Shown here in pieces: positions 41,661-50,993 of a stretch of 64,000 nucleotides of DNA (positions are counted from its first letter, which is position 1; every line of letters begins with the position of its first letter). The stretch comes from JAWXCE01 sp034440495 (GTDB lineage Bacteria; Pseudomonadota; Alphaproteobacteria; Rhizobiales; Rhodomicrobiaceae): positions 1-64,000 of the forward strand of contig JAWXCE010000032.1 in NCBI GenBank assembly GCA_034440495.1, read 5' to 3'. Position numbers and translations under genes: made by a program. The notes below the pieces were generated by a model. That model did not search any database. It was not told where the DNA came from and was given only the letters and a program-made list of their open reading frames with translations.

Positions 41661-42803
41661 TTAAGCCACTAATTCCTCAGAATCGGAAGCCGCCCAGCCG
41701 TCTGTGTGCATAAACTTGTCATTTTTTTGTAATATCTTGTCCCAGGCAGAGATATATCTATTGAATGTCAGTACTTTGCCTCGGCGGACTGTTTTTTGCA
41801 AATGCGCGCTGCGTTCATCAGCGCTCATATCAACCAAGCGGACTAATCCATCCGTTATGGATTCGAGACAATACGGATCAACCAGCACACCAGCGCCGCC
41901 TATCGCCTCCTCCTGTGCACCGCCGGCGGTGACCAAAGGAACCAACCCGCGTTGAGCCGCTTCGATTGGTGGCAGGCCAAAGCCTTCGAGCATGCTCGGC
42001 AGCACAAAACCGCAGCCGTTCATGTATAACCATCTTAATTGCGGCTCAGTAACATACCCTAAAGCTGTAACGCCGGGAATAGTGCTGGCCTTTTTTAAGA
42101 TTTCGTCAGATCCGATACCGCGTGCTCCGCAAAATACATAGCCAACTCCCCTTTTGTGTAATCCCGACCGCTGATAGGCCTCCAGGACACGCAAATGATT
42201 TTTACGCAGCTCCAAAGCTCCAACAGTTAGTAAAAAAGGTGCCTTAACCCCGGGACAGGGGCTGGTTTCACCGCTTAAAATACCAGGCCGCACATATTGT
42301 GCAACAGTTTGCATGAAACGAAACTTGTCTCCGTAACGTTCACGGAATGCGCTTTGACTGGCGTCGCTAACGAACACCATCCCGCAACCGGTGCGCTTTA
42401 TTTTTTGATATGCCTCCTCGTAAAGCCCTGAAATCAGTGGGCCAAAAAGCTCAGGATGCGAAACAGGCCCAATATCATGGCATTGCACGATATCCTCACG
42501 CTCAAGCTTTGAGCGAAGAACATAAAGCGGATCAAGGATGAGCCTTGTGCGCCCTTGGACAAAGCGTCCTTCTGGCCAATGTGCGATTTCCCGACCGCGC
42601 AGCAAGCGCAATTCCAGCATCATAAGCCTGGCTACGATGCGGCGCGATGTGCCGTCTGGAGTGCGCTGAAGCATCATCCGCCAATAGCGTACTGAGGGAA
42701 AATATTCCGGAAGTTGTTCAAGAATATCGCGGCATACGAAGTAAGCGCCGGTGCGGTTTATCAGCCCCAACGAGAAATCCATCAAATACTGGTTCTTTTT
42801 CAT
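41661..42803 (-). CDS. Glycosyltransferase, GT4-like
   Basis: A 380-residue retaining glycosyltransferase of the GT-B fold. The C-terminal half has FLLTVGALELRKNHLRVLEA, YVFCGARG and the E-x7-E type motif EGFGLPPIEAAQRGLVPLV. The N-terminus lacks a signal or membrane segment. It is the first gene of the glycan operon, starting after a long AT-rich gap. Donor and acceptor are unknown; the operon suggests a heptose- or deoxy-amino-sugar donor for lipopolysaccharide or capsule. Confidence 0.88.
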   Translation of the reverse strand: MKKNQYLMDFSLGLINRTGAYFVCRDILEQLPEYFPSVRYWRMMLQRTPDGTSRRIVARLMMLELRLLRGREIAHWPEGRFVQGRTRLILDPLYVLRSKLEREDIVQCHDIGPVSHPELFGPLISGLYEEAYQKIKRTGCGMVFVSDASQSAFRERYGDKFRFMQTVAQYVRPGILSGETSPCPGVKAPFLLTVGALELRKNHLRVLEAYQRSGLHKRGVGYVFCGARGIGSDEILKKASTIPGVTALGYVTEPQLRWLYMNGCGFVLPSMLEGFGLPPIEAAQRGLVPLVTAGGAQEEAIGGAGVLVDPYCLESITDGLVRLVDMSADERSAHLQKTVRRGKVLTFNRYISAWDKILQKNDKFMHTDGWAASDSEELVA

Positions 42804-43760
42804 TGCAACCGACCCCTGAGATTATATTATGTAAATTTATGCCGAGATATAGTTTTCGAGCGCGATTAATACTTGGCAGGCCATCTTTTTATATTGTATA
42901 TTTCAGTGACGAGTAAAATATTTTTTTGAAAAAATGGTTTTCACATGTGAAAAATAAAAGTTCGAATTTTCATAAAGTAACGCCTTTCCAACATTGTTAT
43001 TAACAATGCATGCTTGTTTAATTTAAATATGCAACGAATTTCCACATTATCAAATAATGTAGCATGATAATATTTTTAGCACTGCTCAGATTCCCTAGAA
43101 GCATAATAGAACCTTAAGATAAACTGACATTTTTGTGTGGCGGTTGTATTTGTCTGATCAACTGCGCAGCGATCCCGCGCGGCGCGATCAAGGCCGAATT
43201 GCTTTGGCCATCTTAACGGCGCCTTTTACGAAGTCGACTCTGCGCGCGAAAACATGTTCATGCACGCTTGCGATGGCACGCTTTTTCCTCGATGAAATCG
43301 GATAGATGCCGTTGGCGACCAAAGCAAGCTGCTCCGGGTGCTTGAACATCCACGGGTGCGGCCGTTGCCTCGGCGAACGGAGCTTTAGCAGTTGCTTATC
43401 AACCTTGATTAGCATACCAATGCGATGCCTAATGGCGGCTCGCTCACTCTGCGAACCTCTGACGAACACTTCAATGCAGTGCGTGGAGTGCGACAAAAGT
43501 TACTGCACAAGTGATAGGCATTAAGCAATTACCCTTTGTCGTAAATCATTTCGCATATCAATCAGCCGATAACTTTCACCGATTAAAATGCGATGAAGGA
43601 AGAAGAATGTATGGTAGTTTGGTTTTACAATGTCTCCGCTCACAGTCAAAATCCTGCCATCGCCCAAGCCCATTATTTAATTTTCCTGCCCGCTAAAAAG
43701 TCGAATCATCGCCAGTTCACGGTTTGATACGCTGCCAAAATAGTCCGGAGCCGCTAGTAA
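42804..43760. other. Long AT-rich stretch with no convincing gene
   Basis: About 950 bp between the divergent glycosyltransferase and AMP-ligase genes. The left half (42804-43140) is strongly AT-rich, with runs such as GAAAAAATGG and AATATTTTTAGC, and has no ORF of note. The right half is of average composition and contains only a weak minus-strand frame at 43188-43496. No tRNA, transposase or recognisable repeat was found. It must hold the promoters of the two divergent operons, and it marks the right border of the AT-rich glycan cluster. Confidence 0.6.
43188..43496 (-). CDS. Doubtful small ORF
   Basis: A 102-residue frame, basic, with RHRIGMLIKVDKQLLKLRSP and HPEQLALVANGIYPISSRKK. No family is recognised, no strong ribosome site precedes it, and an overlapping plus-strand frame exists. 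It may be a remnant of a larger gene or chance. Confidence 0.25.
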   Translation of the reverse strand: MSHSTHCIEVFVRGSQSERAAIRHRIGMLIKVDKQLLKLRSPRQRPHPWMFKHPEQLALVANGIYPISSRKKRAIASVHEHVFARRVDFVKGAVKMAKAIRP

Positions 43761-45683
43761 ATGGTCATCGATAACGTTGAAACTGATACTTTTTCCAAAT
43801 TCCTTATTCACCATTCAAAAACACGCGGCGAACATCCCGCAATCCGCGAAAAAAGCCGTGGAATATGGCGTACTACGACATGGCGCGGTCTCGCCGACGA
43901 AGCTGGCTCACTCGCCTGCGCCTTGCACGCAAAGGGTTTGCAGCGCGGCGGACATGTGGCTTTTGTGGGCGATAACCGACCGCGGCTTTACGTCGCGATG
44001 TGCGCTACCCACTGGCTCGGCGCGGTAACCGTACCGCTTTACCGGGATGCTACAGCCAAGGAAATGCTGTCACCCATTCAAAGTGCGGAAGTCACCCACA
44101 TCTTTGCTGAAGACCAGGAGCAGGTGGACAAGCTTCTAGAAATCCTACCACAATGTCCGTCGATACGCTTTATTGTCTATGACAAAGACCGGGGCATGCG
44201 CCACTACAAGCAGCCGCAAGTCATCAGTTATGAGGAGTTGTTGCGGCAGGGACGTGAGGCGGAGCCTTTAAAGCGTGACTTCCTGCAAGCCGAAATTAAT
44301 CGCGGCGCCGGTCAGGACGTAGCCTCCGTATTCTTTACCGCCGATGAAACCGGCCTGGCGAAGGGCGTCGTTCTAACTCATTCCGCGCTGATAAGCCGCG
44401 CGCGAGCGGCGGCGTCCGTAGACGACCTGAACGATGCCGACGTGGCTTTGGCTTACCTCCCGCCGGCGTGGATCGGCCAGAATCTTTTCAGTTACGTGCA
44501 GCCAATGATTGTGGGATATTGTGTATGCTGCCCTGAATCAGCAGAAACCATGCTTGCGGACTTGCGCGAAATCGGGCCGACATATTTCTTAGCTCCACCC
44601 CGCGTCCTGGAGTCGATTGTCACCCAGGCCTCCATCCGCATGGAGGGGGCAAGCGGCTGGCGACGCGGTCTATACAAAAGCAGTATGGCCATGGCGCGGT
44701 GGCTCGGCCCACGTATTTTATCGGGCGAGGGGGTGTTTATAGGTTTTCGTCCCTTTTACGCCTTGGGCAATCTTCTGGTCTACGCTCCATTGCGGGGCGT
44801 GCTTGGCATGAGCCGCGTCCGGGTGGCATACACATTCGGCGAAAATGTCAGCCCCAAAGTGTTCATGTTCTTCCGCTCGATCGGCATTAATTTAAAACAG
44901 CTTTACGGCTCCGCCGAGAGTGGATTTTTCGTCGCCATGCAACGCAACGGCGAGGTTAAACCCGACACGGTGGGCAAACCGGTTGAAGGCGTTGAAGTCA
45001 AATTTACGCCGGAGTGCGAAATTCTGGTGCGCTCCCCGGGATTGTTCCGCGAGTATCATAACGATACTCAGGCCACAGCGCTGGCGATAAGGGATGGCTG
45101 GCTGCATACTGGCGATGCAGGCTATCTGGATGACGACGGACACTTGCGTGTCGTAGATCGCCTCCAAAATGTTGGCGCTTTACATGATGGCACGCTATTC
45201 ACCCCCAAGCCTTTGGAAAACAGAATAAAAGCATCTCCGTATATTGCGGAAGCGGTCGTGTTCGGCGACGGGCGAGATACGGTTTGCGCGTTGATCGACA
45301 TCGACGCGGCGGCTATCGGAAACTGGGCGGACAAGAAAAACATCTCGTACACCGGCCACGCCGATCTGGCTTCCAGGGATGAAGTTTACGCACTCGTCGC
45401 CGACGAGATTGCAAAGATGAGCGCTCAATTGGCAAGCGATCCAGTGCTCGCTAACGCGCAGGTTCGCCGCTTTGTTATTCTCCACAAAGAACTCGACCCC
45501 GAAGATGGTATGCTTACGCATATGGGCGCGGTGCGGCGCGACGTTGTCTCCAAACGATATAAGGCATTGGTAGAAGCAATGTATGAGGGCCACTCCAGCG
45601 TAAACATCGATGCTGAGACCTCTGACTTTATAATACGCGACGTGCCGACCCTTACCCCCATGCAAAGCAAGAGGGCCGCTTGA
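43761..45683 (+). CDS. AMP-binding acyl-CoA synthetase-like protein with eroded catalytic motifs
   Basis: A 640-residue member of the long-chain acyl-CoA synthetase family that leads the Liv ABC operon. The overall fold motifs are present: YGSAESG, GWLHTGDAGYLDDDGHLRVV with DR, and SPYIAEAVVFGDGR. However the phosphate loop, normally TSGTTGxPKG, reads TADETGLAKG, and the C-terminal catalytic Lys position in the LTPTLK-type motif is occupied by Ala (LTHMGAVRR). The hinge glycine stretch is also altered (LHDGTLF). It may be an inactive or regulatory homologue. In related operons an intact ligase activates an aromatic or fatty acid whose uptake the transporter serves. livG starts 1 bp after its stop. 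Confidence 0.88.
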   Translation: MVIDNVETDTFSKFLIHHSKTRGEHPAIREKSRGIWRTTTWRGLADEAGSLACALHAKGLQRGGHVAFVGDNRPRLYVAMCATHWLGAVTVPLYRDATAKEMLSPIQSAEVTHIFAEDQEQVDKLLEILPQCPSIRFIVYDKDRGMRHYKQPQVISYEELLRQGREAEPLKRDFLQAEINRGAGQDVASVFFTADETGLAKGVVLTHSALISRARAAASVDDLNDADVALAYLPPAWIGQNLFSYVQPMIVGYCVCCPESAETMLADLREIGPTYFLAPPRVLESIVTQASIRMEGASGWRRGLYKSSMAMARWLGPRILSGEGVFIGFRPFYALGNLLVYAPLRGVLGMSRVRVAYTFGENVSPKVFMFFRSIGINLKQLYGSAESGFFVAMQRNGEVKPDTVGKPVEGVEVKFTPECEILVRSPGLFREYHNDTQATALAIRDGWLHTGDAGYLDDDGHLRVVDRLQNVGALHDGTLFTPKPLENRIKASPYIAEAVVFGDGRDTVCALIDIDAAAIGNWADKKNISYTGHADLASRDEVYALVADEIAKMSAQLASDPVLANAQVRRFVILHKELDPEDGMLTHMGAVRRDVVSKRYKALVEAMYEGHSSVNIDAETSDFIIRDVPTLTPMQSKRAA

Positions 45684-45684
45684 G

Positions 45685-46500
45685 ATGATGGATATGACCC
45701 CTCTGCAAATATCGGAGCGCGGCTTCGCCATTGGCCAGCCAATACTGGAGCTAAATGAGATTTCCCTTCGATTTGGCGGCGTGAAAGCGCTCACCAGCAT
45801 CTCGTTCGATGTGCGCCAGCACGAGGTGCGCGCCATCATCGGCCCCAATGGCGCGGGCAAAAGCTCTATGCTCAACGTCATCAACGGCATTTACCGACCG
45901 CAGGAAGGTAGCATAAATTACCAAGGCAAGCCTTTGGCGAACATGACGCCAACGCGCGCCGCCCGCATGGGCATCTCCCGCACCTTCCAGAACATCGCGT
46001 TGTTCAAGGGTATGTCGGTCTTGGATAATTTGATGGCGGGCCGCTACCTGCGCACCCACGCGGGGTTCCTTGAAGTCGCACTTCAGCTTCCGCGCGCGCG
46101 GCGCGAGGAAAACGAGAACCGCGAGGCGGTAGAGGAAATTATCGAGTTTCTCGAAATCGAGCATATTCGCAAGACGCCGGTTGCGCGTTTGCCTTACGGC
46201 CTGCAGAAGCGTGTGGAGCTTGGCCGGGCGCTTGCCGCCGAGCCGAAAATCCTGCTGCTCGACGAGCCTATGGCTGGCATGAACATCGAGGAAAAGCAGG
46301 ATATGTGCCGCTTTATCCTTGATGTGAACGATCACTATGGCACCACGGTTGTGCTGATCGAGCATGACATGGGCGTGGTCATGGACATTTCCGACCGTGT
46401 CGTGGTGCTCGACTACGGCAAAAAGATCGGCGACGGCACGCCTAACGAGGTTCGATCAAACCAGGACGTCATCGATGCCTATCTCGGCGTCGCGCATTAA
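45685..46500 (+). CDS. livG: Branched-chain-amino-acid-type ABC transporter ATP-binding protein LivG
   Basis: The larger of the two ATPases of a Liv/HAAT-type importer, 271 residues. Walker A is IIGPNGAGKSSML, Q-loop region FQNIALF, signature LPYGLQKRVELGRALAAEP (an LSGGQ variant, PYGLQKR, typical of LivG), Walker B KILLLDEPMAGM and the H-loop VVLIEHDMGVV. The C-terminus YLGVAH is normal. Substrate may be amides, urea or aromatic acids; families of this shape are not limited to amino acids. Confidence 0.93.
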   Translation: MMDMTPLQISERGFAIGQPILELNEISLRFGGVKALTSISFDVRQHEVRAIIGPNGAGKSSMLNVINGIYRPQEGSINYQGKPLANMTPTRAARMGISRTFQNIALFKGMSVLDNLMAGRYLRTHAGFLEVALQLPRARREENENREAVEEIIEFLEIEHIRKTPVARLPYGLQKRVELGRALAAEPKILLLDEPMAGMNIEEKQDMCRFILDVNDHYGTTVVLIEHDMGVVMDISDRVVVLDYGKKIGDGTPNEVRSNQDVIDAYLGVAH

Positions 46501-46512
46501 GGGGTGGCAGAG

Positions 46513-47421
46513 ATGACGATGCTGGACTTTCAGTTTTTTATCGAGGTTCTGGTCGGCGGTCTGCTGTCTGGACTGATGTACTCGCTCGTCGCGCTCGGCT
46601 TCGTGCTCATCTATAAAGCATCCGGCGTATTCAATTTCGCGCAAGGCGCGATGGTGTTTTTCGCGGTTCTGTCTTTCGTCGGTTTCATGGAGCTAGGCTT
46701 GCCCTTCTGGGGGGCGCTGCCGGTGACAGTCGTGCTGATGGTGATTGTCGGGATGGCGACCGAACGCTTCGTGCTGCGCCCGCTGGTCAATCAGAACGAG
46801 AATACGCTGCTGATGGCGACTATCGGCCTCGCCTTCGTCATCGAGGGCGTTGCGCAAATGGTCTGGGGCGTGGACGTGCGCCGGCTTGACCTCGGCATCA
46901 AGGACGAGCCGATCTCGTGGCTCGCCGATAAGACAGGCGTCTTCGTCAGTCAGCTCGATATCACGGCGGGCGTGGTGGCTGGCGTCATGGTGGCGGCCCT
47001 GGGACTACTCTTTTCGCGCACCAAGGTCGGGCGCGGATTACGAGCGGTTGCAGATGACCCAGCGGCAGCGCTGTCGATCGGCATACCGCTGAAGCACATC
47101 TGGATGCTCGTTTGGGCGGCGGCCGGGGTGGTGGCGCTGGTTGCGGGAATGCTCTGGGGCGCGCGCAGCGGCGTGCAGTTTGCGCTGGTGCTGCTGGCGC
47201 TGAAAGCGCTGCCCGTGCTGATTATCGGCGGTTTCACGTCGGTGCCCGGCGTGATCGTAGCTGGCCTGATCGTTGGCGGTTCGGAGAAACTGGCTGAGGT
47301 TTACATCGGGCCGTCGTTTGGCGGCGGCATCGAGGGCTGGTTCCCGTACATGCTCGCGGTTCTGTTTCTGCTGATCCGTCCCGAGGGCCTGTTCGGCGAA
47401 AAAATCATCCGGCGCGTCTAA
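46513..47421 (+). CDS. livH: Branched-chain-amino-acid-type ABC transporter permease LivH
   Basis: An inner-membrane permease of about 302 residues with eight or so hydrophobic segments, for example LLSGLMYSLVALGFVLIYKA and NFAQGAMVFFAVLSFVGFME, and the EAA-like loop RAVADDPAAALSIGI. It pairs with LivM. The ATG at 46513, with AAGGGG eight bases before it, is preferred to the GTG at 46504. It overlaps no neighbour and lies 12 bp after livG. Confidence 0.92.
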   Translation: MTMLDFQFFIEVLVGGLLSGLMYSLVALGFVLIYKASGVFNFAQGAMVFFAVLSFVGFMELGLPFWGALPVTVVLMVIVGMATERFVLRPLVNQNENTLLMATIGLAFVIEGVAQMVWGVDVRRLDLGIKDEPISWLADKTGVFVSQLDITAGVVAGVMVAALGLLFSRTKVGRGLRAVADDPAAALSIGIPLKHIWMLVWAAAGVVALVAGMLWGARSGVQFALVLLALKALPVLIIGGFTSVPGVIVAGLIVGGSEKLAEVYIGPSFGGGIEGWFPYMLAVLFLLIRPEGLFGEKIIRRV

Positions 47422-47446
47422 CGTCCCGTAATCTGGAGATAGCCTG

Positions 47447-48514
47447 ATGTTTTACAGAGAAGCCGGACAATTCCGCACCACCTACGCCCAGGACACGCAA
47501 CTGCTGCCGCTCCGCGAGGATCGCGTCGGCATGGCCTTCATGCTGATCATAGCTTTCGGCGTCATCCCATTCGTCGCCAGCGACTACTGGCTGAGCGCGC
47601 TGCTTATTCCATGGTTAATACTGGCGCTCGTGGCGCTTGGGCAGAACATTTTGATGGGTTACGCCGGCCAGCTTTCGCTGGGGGCGGCAGGGTTTATGGC
47701 GGTTGGCGCTTTCGCCTGCTACAACCTTATCCTGCGCGTCGATGGCATTCCCTTCGTGGTCGCCATCGCGCTGTCGGGCGTATGCTCCGCATTGGTGGGG
47801 ATCGTCTTCGGTCTGCCATCTTTGCGCATTCGCGGCTTATATCTTGCGGTGGCGACGCTTGCGTCGCAGTTTTTCATTGTCTGGGCGCTGGACAAGTTCG
47901 GCTGGTTCAAAAACTACGACGTGGCCGGCGTCATCACGGCGCAGCAGATCGTCATTTTCGGCCACACTTTCGCGACGCCGCAGGAGAAATACTGGGTGGT
48001 GCTCGTTATCGTCGCAGCGCTCACCTGGGCGGCGAAAAATATGGCGCGCGGCAGCATTGGCCGGGGCTGGATGGCGGTGCGCGACATGGATGTTGCGGCC
48101 GAAGTAACCGGCCTCCCGCTGATGCGCACCAAGCTGCAAGCCTTCGCCATCAGCTCGTTTTACTGCGGCGTCGGGGGCGCTTTGTTCGCCTTCGCCTATC
48201 TCCAGACGGTGGAGCCTTCAGCGTTCACCATCGAACTGTCGTTCCGCATTCTGTTCATGGTCATCATTGGCGGGCTCGGCACGATCCTCGGCTCATTCCT
48301 GGGCGCAGGTTTCATCCTGCTGACGCCGATTTTTCTAAATATTCTGTTCCACGCAATCTTCGGGAAAGCCGTCGACGCGACTATTACATCGGCGCTCGAA
48401 CAGGTCATCTTCGGCGTGATGATTATCGCTTTTCTGATCTTCGAGCCGCATGGCCTTGCGCGTATGTGGCAACAGACAAAAGAGAGGTTACGGCTCTGGC
48501 CGTTTCCGCACTGA
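47447..48514 (+). CDS. livM: Branched-chain-amino-acid-type ABC transporter permease LivM
   Basis: The second permease of the importer, 355 residues. It has an N-terminal hydrophilic tail (about 25 residues), then repeated membrane segments with NILMGYAGQLSLGAAGFMAV, a loop GWMAVRDMDVAAEVTG and the C-terminal FRILFMVIIGGLGTILGSFL. The order livG-livH-livM-livK-livF is a normal arrangement for this class. A shadow frame of 311 codons on the same strand within this gene is not real. Confidence 0.92.
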   Translation: MFYREAGQFRTTYAQDTQLLPLREDRVGMAFMLIIAFGVIPFVASDYWLSALLIPWLILALVALGQNILMGYAGQLSLGAAGFMAVGAFACYNLILRVDGIPFVVAIALSGVCSALVGIVFGLPSLRIRGLYLAVATLASQFFIVWALDKFGWFKNYDVAGVITAQQIVIFGHTFATPQEKYWVVLVIVAALTWAAKNMARGSIGRGWMAVRDMDVAAEVTGLPLMRTKLQAFAISSFYCGVGGALFAFAYLQTVEPSAFTIELSFRILFMVIIGGLGTILGSFLGAGFILLTPIFLNILFHAIFGKAVDATITSALEQVIFGVMIIAFLIFEPHGLARMWQQTKERLRLWPFPH

Positions 48515-48603
48515 GACCAGATCTTGGTGTGTCGTGCAGGGAATGAATAAAAACAAAAAGAAACGTTAAGCGTGAGATCAACTGCAACAGGAGGAGACGC
48601 AAT

Positions 48604-49959
48604 ATGTTAATCGACGCAATTCTTCGTCGTGCGCTGCCCGGCATCGTCGCCGCAAGCGCCCTGATCGGGGTCGCCGCTGCGCCATCGACAGCGATGGCCC
48701 AAGTTGCAGAGCAATATTTCGGCGTACCCAGCAGCCGCGTCGGGCCATATGCCGCGATGGGCACCGGCTATTACGGTGGCATCATCGACTATCTGAACTA
48801 CGTCAACATGAAAGAGGGCGGCGTAAACGGCGTCAAGCTGACCTACGAAGAGTGCGAGACCGAGTATAACGCAGCCCGCACCGTGGAGTGCTACCAGCGT
48901 CTGTTGCAAAAGGGCGACCAGAAAATGGTCGTGTTCGACGTTCTTGGCACGCCGGGCGCCTACGCAGTCATCGGCCGCATGGCTGCGGATAACGTGGTGC
49001 TCGCACAATATGGCTACGGCCGCACGGACGCCGCTGACGGCCGCGTCTGGCCATGGGTGTTCGGCGCGCACAGCAATTACTGGTCACAAATCGCCGTGCA
49101 GTTGAACTTTATGGCCCAGAAAGAGGGCGGCATCGATAAAATGAAGGGTAAGACCGTCGTTCACCTTCACATCGACACCGCCTTTGGACGCGAACCGCTG
49201 CCCGCCATGCGCCTGATCGCAAAGGAATGGGGCATCAACCTTGTTGAAATTGCAGTGCCGGCTCCTGGCCTGGAGCAGCAGTCGCAATGGCTGCAAATTC
49301 GCCAGTTGAAACCCGACTGGATCACCTTCTGGGGCGCTGGTTCGGGCATGAACTCGACGGCGATTACCACGGCGGCACGTGTTGGCTTTCCGCGCGAGAA
49401 GATAATCTACGTCACCTTCGGCGGGGCCGAGGAAGACATGATCCCGGCAGGCGACGCGGCTAAAGGCACGTTCGTTACCGCAAACGCGGTTCCGGGCAAA
49501 ACGTTTGGTCTCATCGCGGACATTGAAAAAGTCGTCTATGGCGTCGGCAAGGGCAATCTCGGCAATCCGCAACGTCTCGGCACGGTCTATTATAATCGCG
49601 GTGTAAGCGCGGCTGTGATGTGGGTCGAGGGCATGCGCAACGCACAGAAAATACACAACAAAGTCGGCAAACCTGTCACGGGGCCTGAGTTCCGCGACGG
49701 TTACGAGGCCATCAACATGACCCCTGAGCGCCTCAAGGAGCTTGGCATCGATGGCATCGTGCCACCGTTCAAGTTGTCATGCCTCAACCACGAAGGCGCG
49801 GGCAAGTTCAAGATAATGCAGTGGGATGGCGCGAAGTTCCAGATCGTATCGACCGACTGGGTTGCGCCGCCAGACCCAGCGTTTATCCGCAAGCTGATCG
49901 AAGACTCGGCAGCCAAGTACGCCGCCGAGAACAACATCACACCGCGCACCTGCTCGTAA
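48604..49959 (+). CDS. Periplasmic substrate-binding protein of the Liv-type transporter
   Basis: A periplasmic binding protein of type I fold, 451 residues. It has a Sec signal peptide ending STAMAQ and the two-lobed body with YGGIIDYLNYVNMKEGGVNG, VVFDVLGTPGAYAVIGRMAA and VVHLHIDTAFGREPLPAMRL. It ends in TPRTCS. It belongs to the subset of HAAT-type binding proteins that accompany acyl-CoA ligase-like genes, for which aromatic or short-chain acids rather than amino acids are the usual guess; the ligand here is unknown. GAGGAG lies 9 bases upstream of the ATG. Confidence 0.9.
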   Translation: MLIDAILRRALPGIVAASALIGVAAAPSTAMAQVAEQYFGVPSSRVGPYAAMGTGYYGGIIDYLNYVNMKEGGVNGVKLTYEECETEYNAARTVECYQRLLQKGDQKMVVFDVLGTPGAYAVIGRMAADNVVLAQYGYGRTDAADGRVWPWVFGAHSNYWSQIAVQLNFMAQKEGGIDKMKGKTVVHLHIDTAFGREPLPAMRLIAKEWGINLVEIAVPAPGLEQQSQWLQIRQLKPDWITFWGAGSGMNSTAITTAARVGFPREKIIYVTFGGAEEDMIPAGDAAKGTFVTANAVPGKTFGLIADIEKVVYGVGKGNLGNPQRLGTVYYNRGVSAAVMWVEGMRNAQKIHNKVGKPVTGPEFRDGYEAINMTPERLKELGIDGIVPPFKLSCLNHEGAGKFKIMQWDGAKFQIVSTDWVAPPDPAFIRKLIEDSAAKYAAENNITPRTCS

Positions 49960-49995
49960 CCGCTCAGGTATTACTACGCCGCTAAAACGACGCAT

Positions 49996-50019
49996 GGAGG
50001 GGGCTACTCCGCCCCTTCC
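49996..50019 (+). terminator. Hairpin between binding-protein and livF genes
   Basis: GGAGGGGGC at 49996-50004 pairs with GCCCCTTCC at 50011-50019 (nine pairs, one G-U) around a 6-base loop, 36 bases after the binding-protein stop. No U-run follows. It may be a partial terminator or an mRNA-stabilising element that raises binding-protein expression relative to livF, a frequent device in ABC importer operons. Confidence 0.45.
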
Positions 50020-50107
50020 CTAGATTTGTCTCTACATTTGGGAAAAGAGCTGCTCTCATCTGGAAACTGCGCAACACTTTTCGAGATCAGCTCTAAGGGA
50101 AGGCCGC

Positions 50108-50965
50108 ATGAATATCGCTGTAAATCCTGTTTTCGCGAAGACCGCGTCAGTCGCCGAAGTGGTGGCCCGCCCTGTTCTTGCCGTGAAGAATATTGAGGTC
50201 ATCTACGACAACGTCATCCTCGCGCTGCGCGGCGTCTCGCTTGAGGTGCCGCAAGGCAAGATTGTCGCCTTGCTGGGCGGCAACGGGGCCGGGAAGAGCA
50301 CGACGCTGAAGTCGATCTCGACGCTGTTGGCTTCTGAAGGCGGGGCTGTGACCAAGGGTTCGATCGAGTTTCGCGGGGAACGCAGCGACAAGCTTAACCC
50401 CGGCGAACTCGTCGGCATGGGCATGGTGCAGGTAATGGAGGGGCGGCACTGCTTTGGCCACCTGACTATTGAGGAAAACCTGATAACCGGCGCTTACACG
50501 CGGCCCCTGAGTGGCGCGCAAATGCGCGATGCGCTAGACCGAATTTACGCTTATTTTCCGAGGCTGAAAGTGCGCCGATCCAGCCTTGCTGGCTATACCT
50601 CCGGCGGCGAACAGCAGATGACGGCGATAGGCCGCGCGATGATGGCCAAGCCGAACACACTGCTGCTTGACGAGCCGTCGATGGGCCTCGCGCCTCAAAT
50701 TGTCGCCGAGATTTTCGAGATCGTTCGCGACCTGAACCAGAAAGAGGGCGTCAGCATTCTGCTGGCGGAGCAGAACACCAACGTGGCGCTAAAATACGCC
50801 GACTATGGCTATATTCTTGAAAGCGGCCGCATCATGATGGACGGTTCCGCCAAAGCGCTGGCGGAAAACCCGGACGTAAAGGAATTTTATCTCGGGCTGT
50901 CGTCAGATGGCCGCAAAAGTTTCCGCGACATGAAAACCTACCGCCGCCGCAAGCGCTGGTTCTAA
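50108..50965 (+). CDS. livF: Branched-chain-amino-acid-type ABC transporter ATP-binding protein LivF
   Basis: The second ATPase, 285 residues. An N-terminal extension of about 25 residues is followed by Walker A ALLGGNGAGKSTTL, the LivF-type EENLITGAY, signature YTSGGEQQMTAIGRAMM, Walker B TLLLDEPSMGLAPQI and H-loop LLAEQNTNVAL. The C-terminal tail (KTYRRRKRWF) is strongly basic and longer than usual. It ends the operon. Confidence 0.92.
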   Translation: MNIAVNPVFAKTASVAEVVARPVLAVKNIEVIYDNVILALRGVSLEVPQGKIVALLGGNGAGKSTTLKSISTLLASEGGAVTKGSIEFRGERSDKLNPGELVGMGMVQVMEGRHCFGHLTIEENLITGAYTRPLSGAQMRDALDRIYAYFPRLKVRRSSLAGYTSGGEQQMTAIGRAMMAKPNTLLLDEPSMGLAPQIVAEIFEIVRDLNQKEGVSILLAEQNTNVALKYADYGYILESGRIMMDGSAKALAENPDVKEFYLGLSSDGRKSFRDMKTYRRRKRWF

Positions 50966-50993
50966 GCTCTCCGCTAATACTGACAGTGCGCTT

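Noticed and set aside
47611..48546. 311-codon plus-strand frame within livM
   Set aside because: It is a shifted frame of the clear LivM gene; the protein is Arg/Gly/His-rich without any domain, as expected from GC-rich shadow coding.
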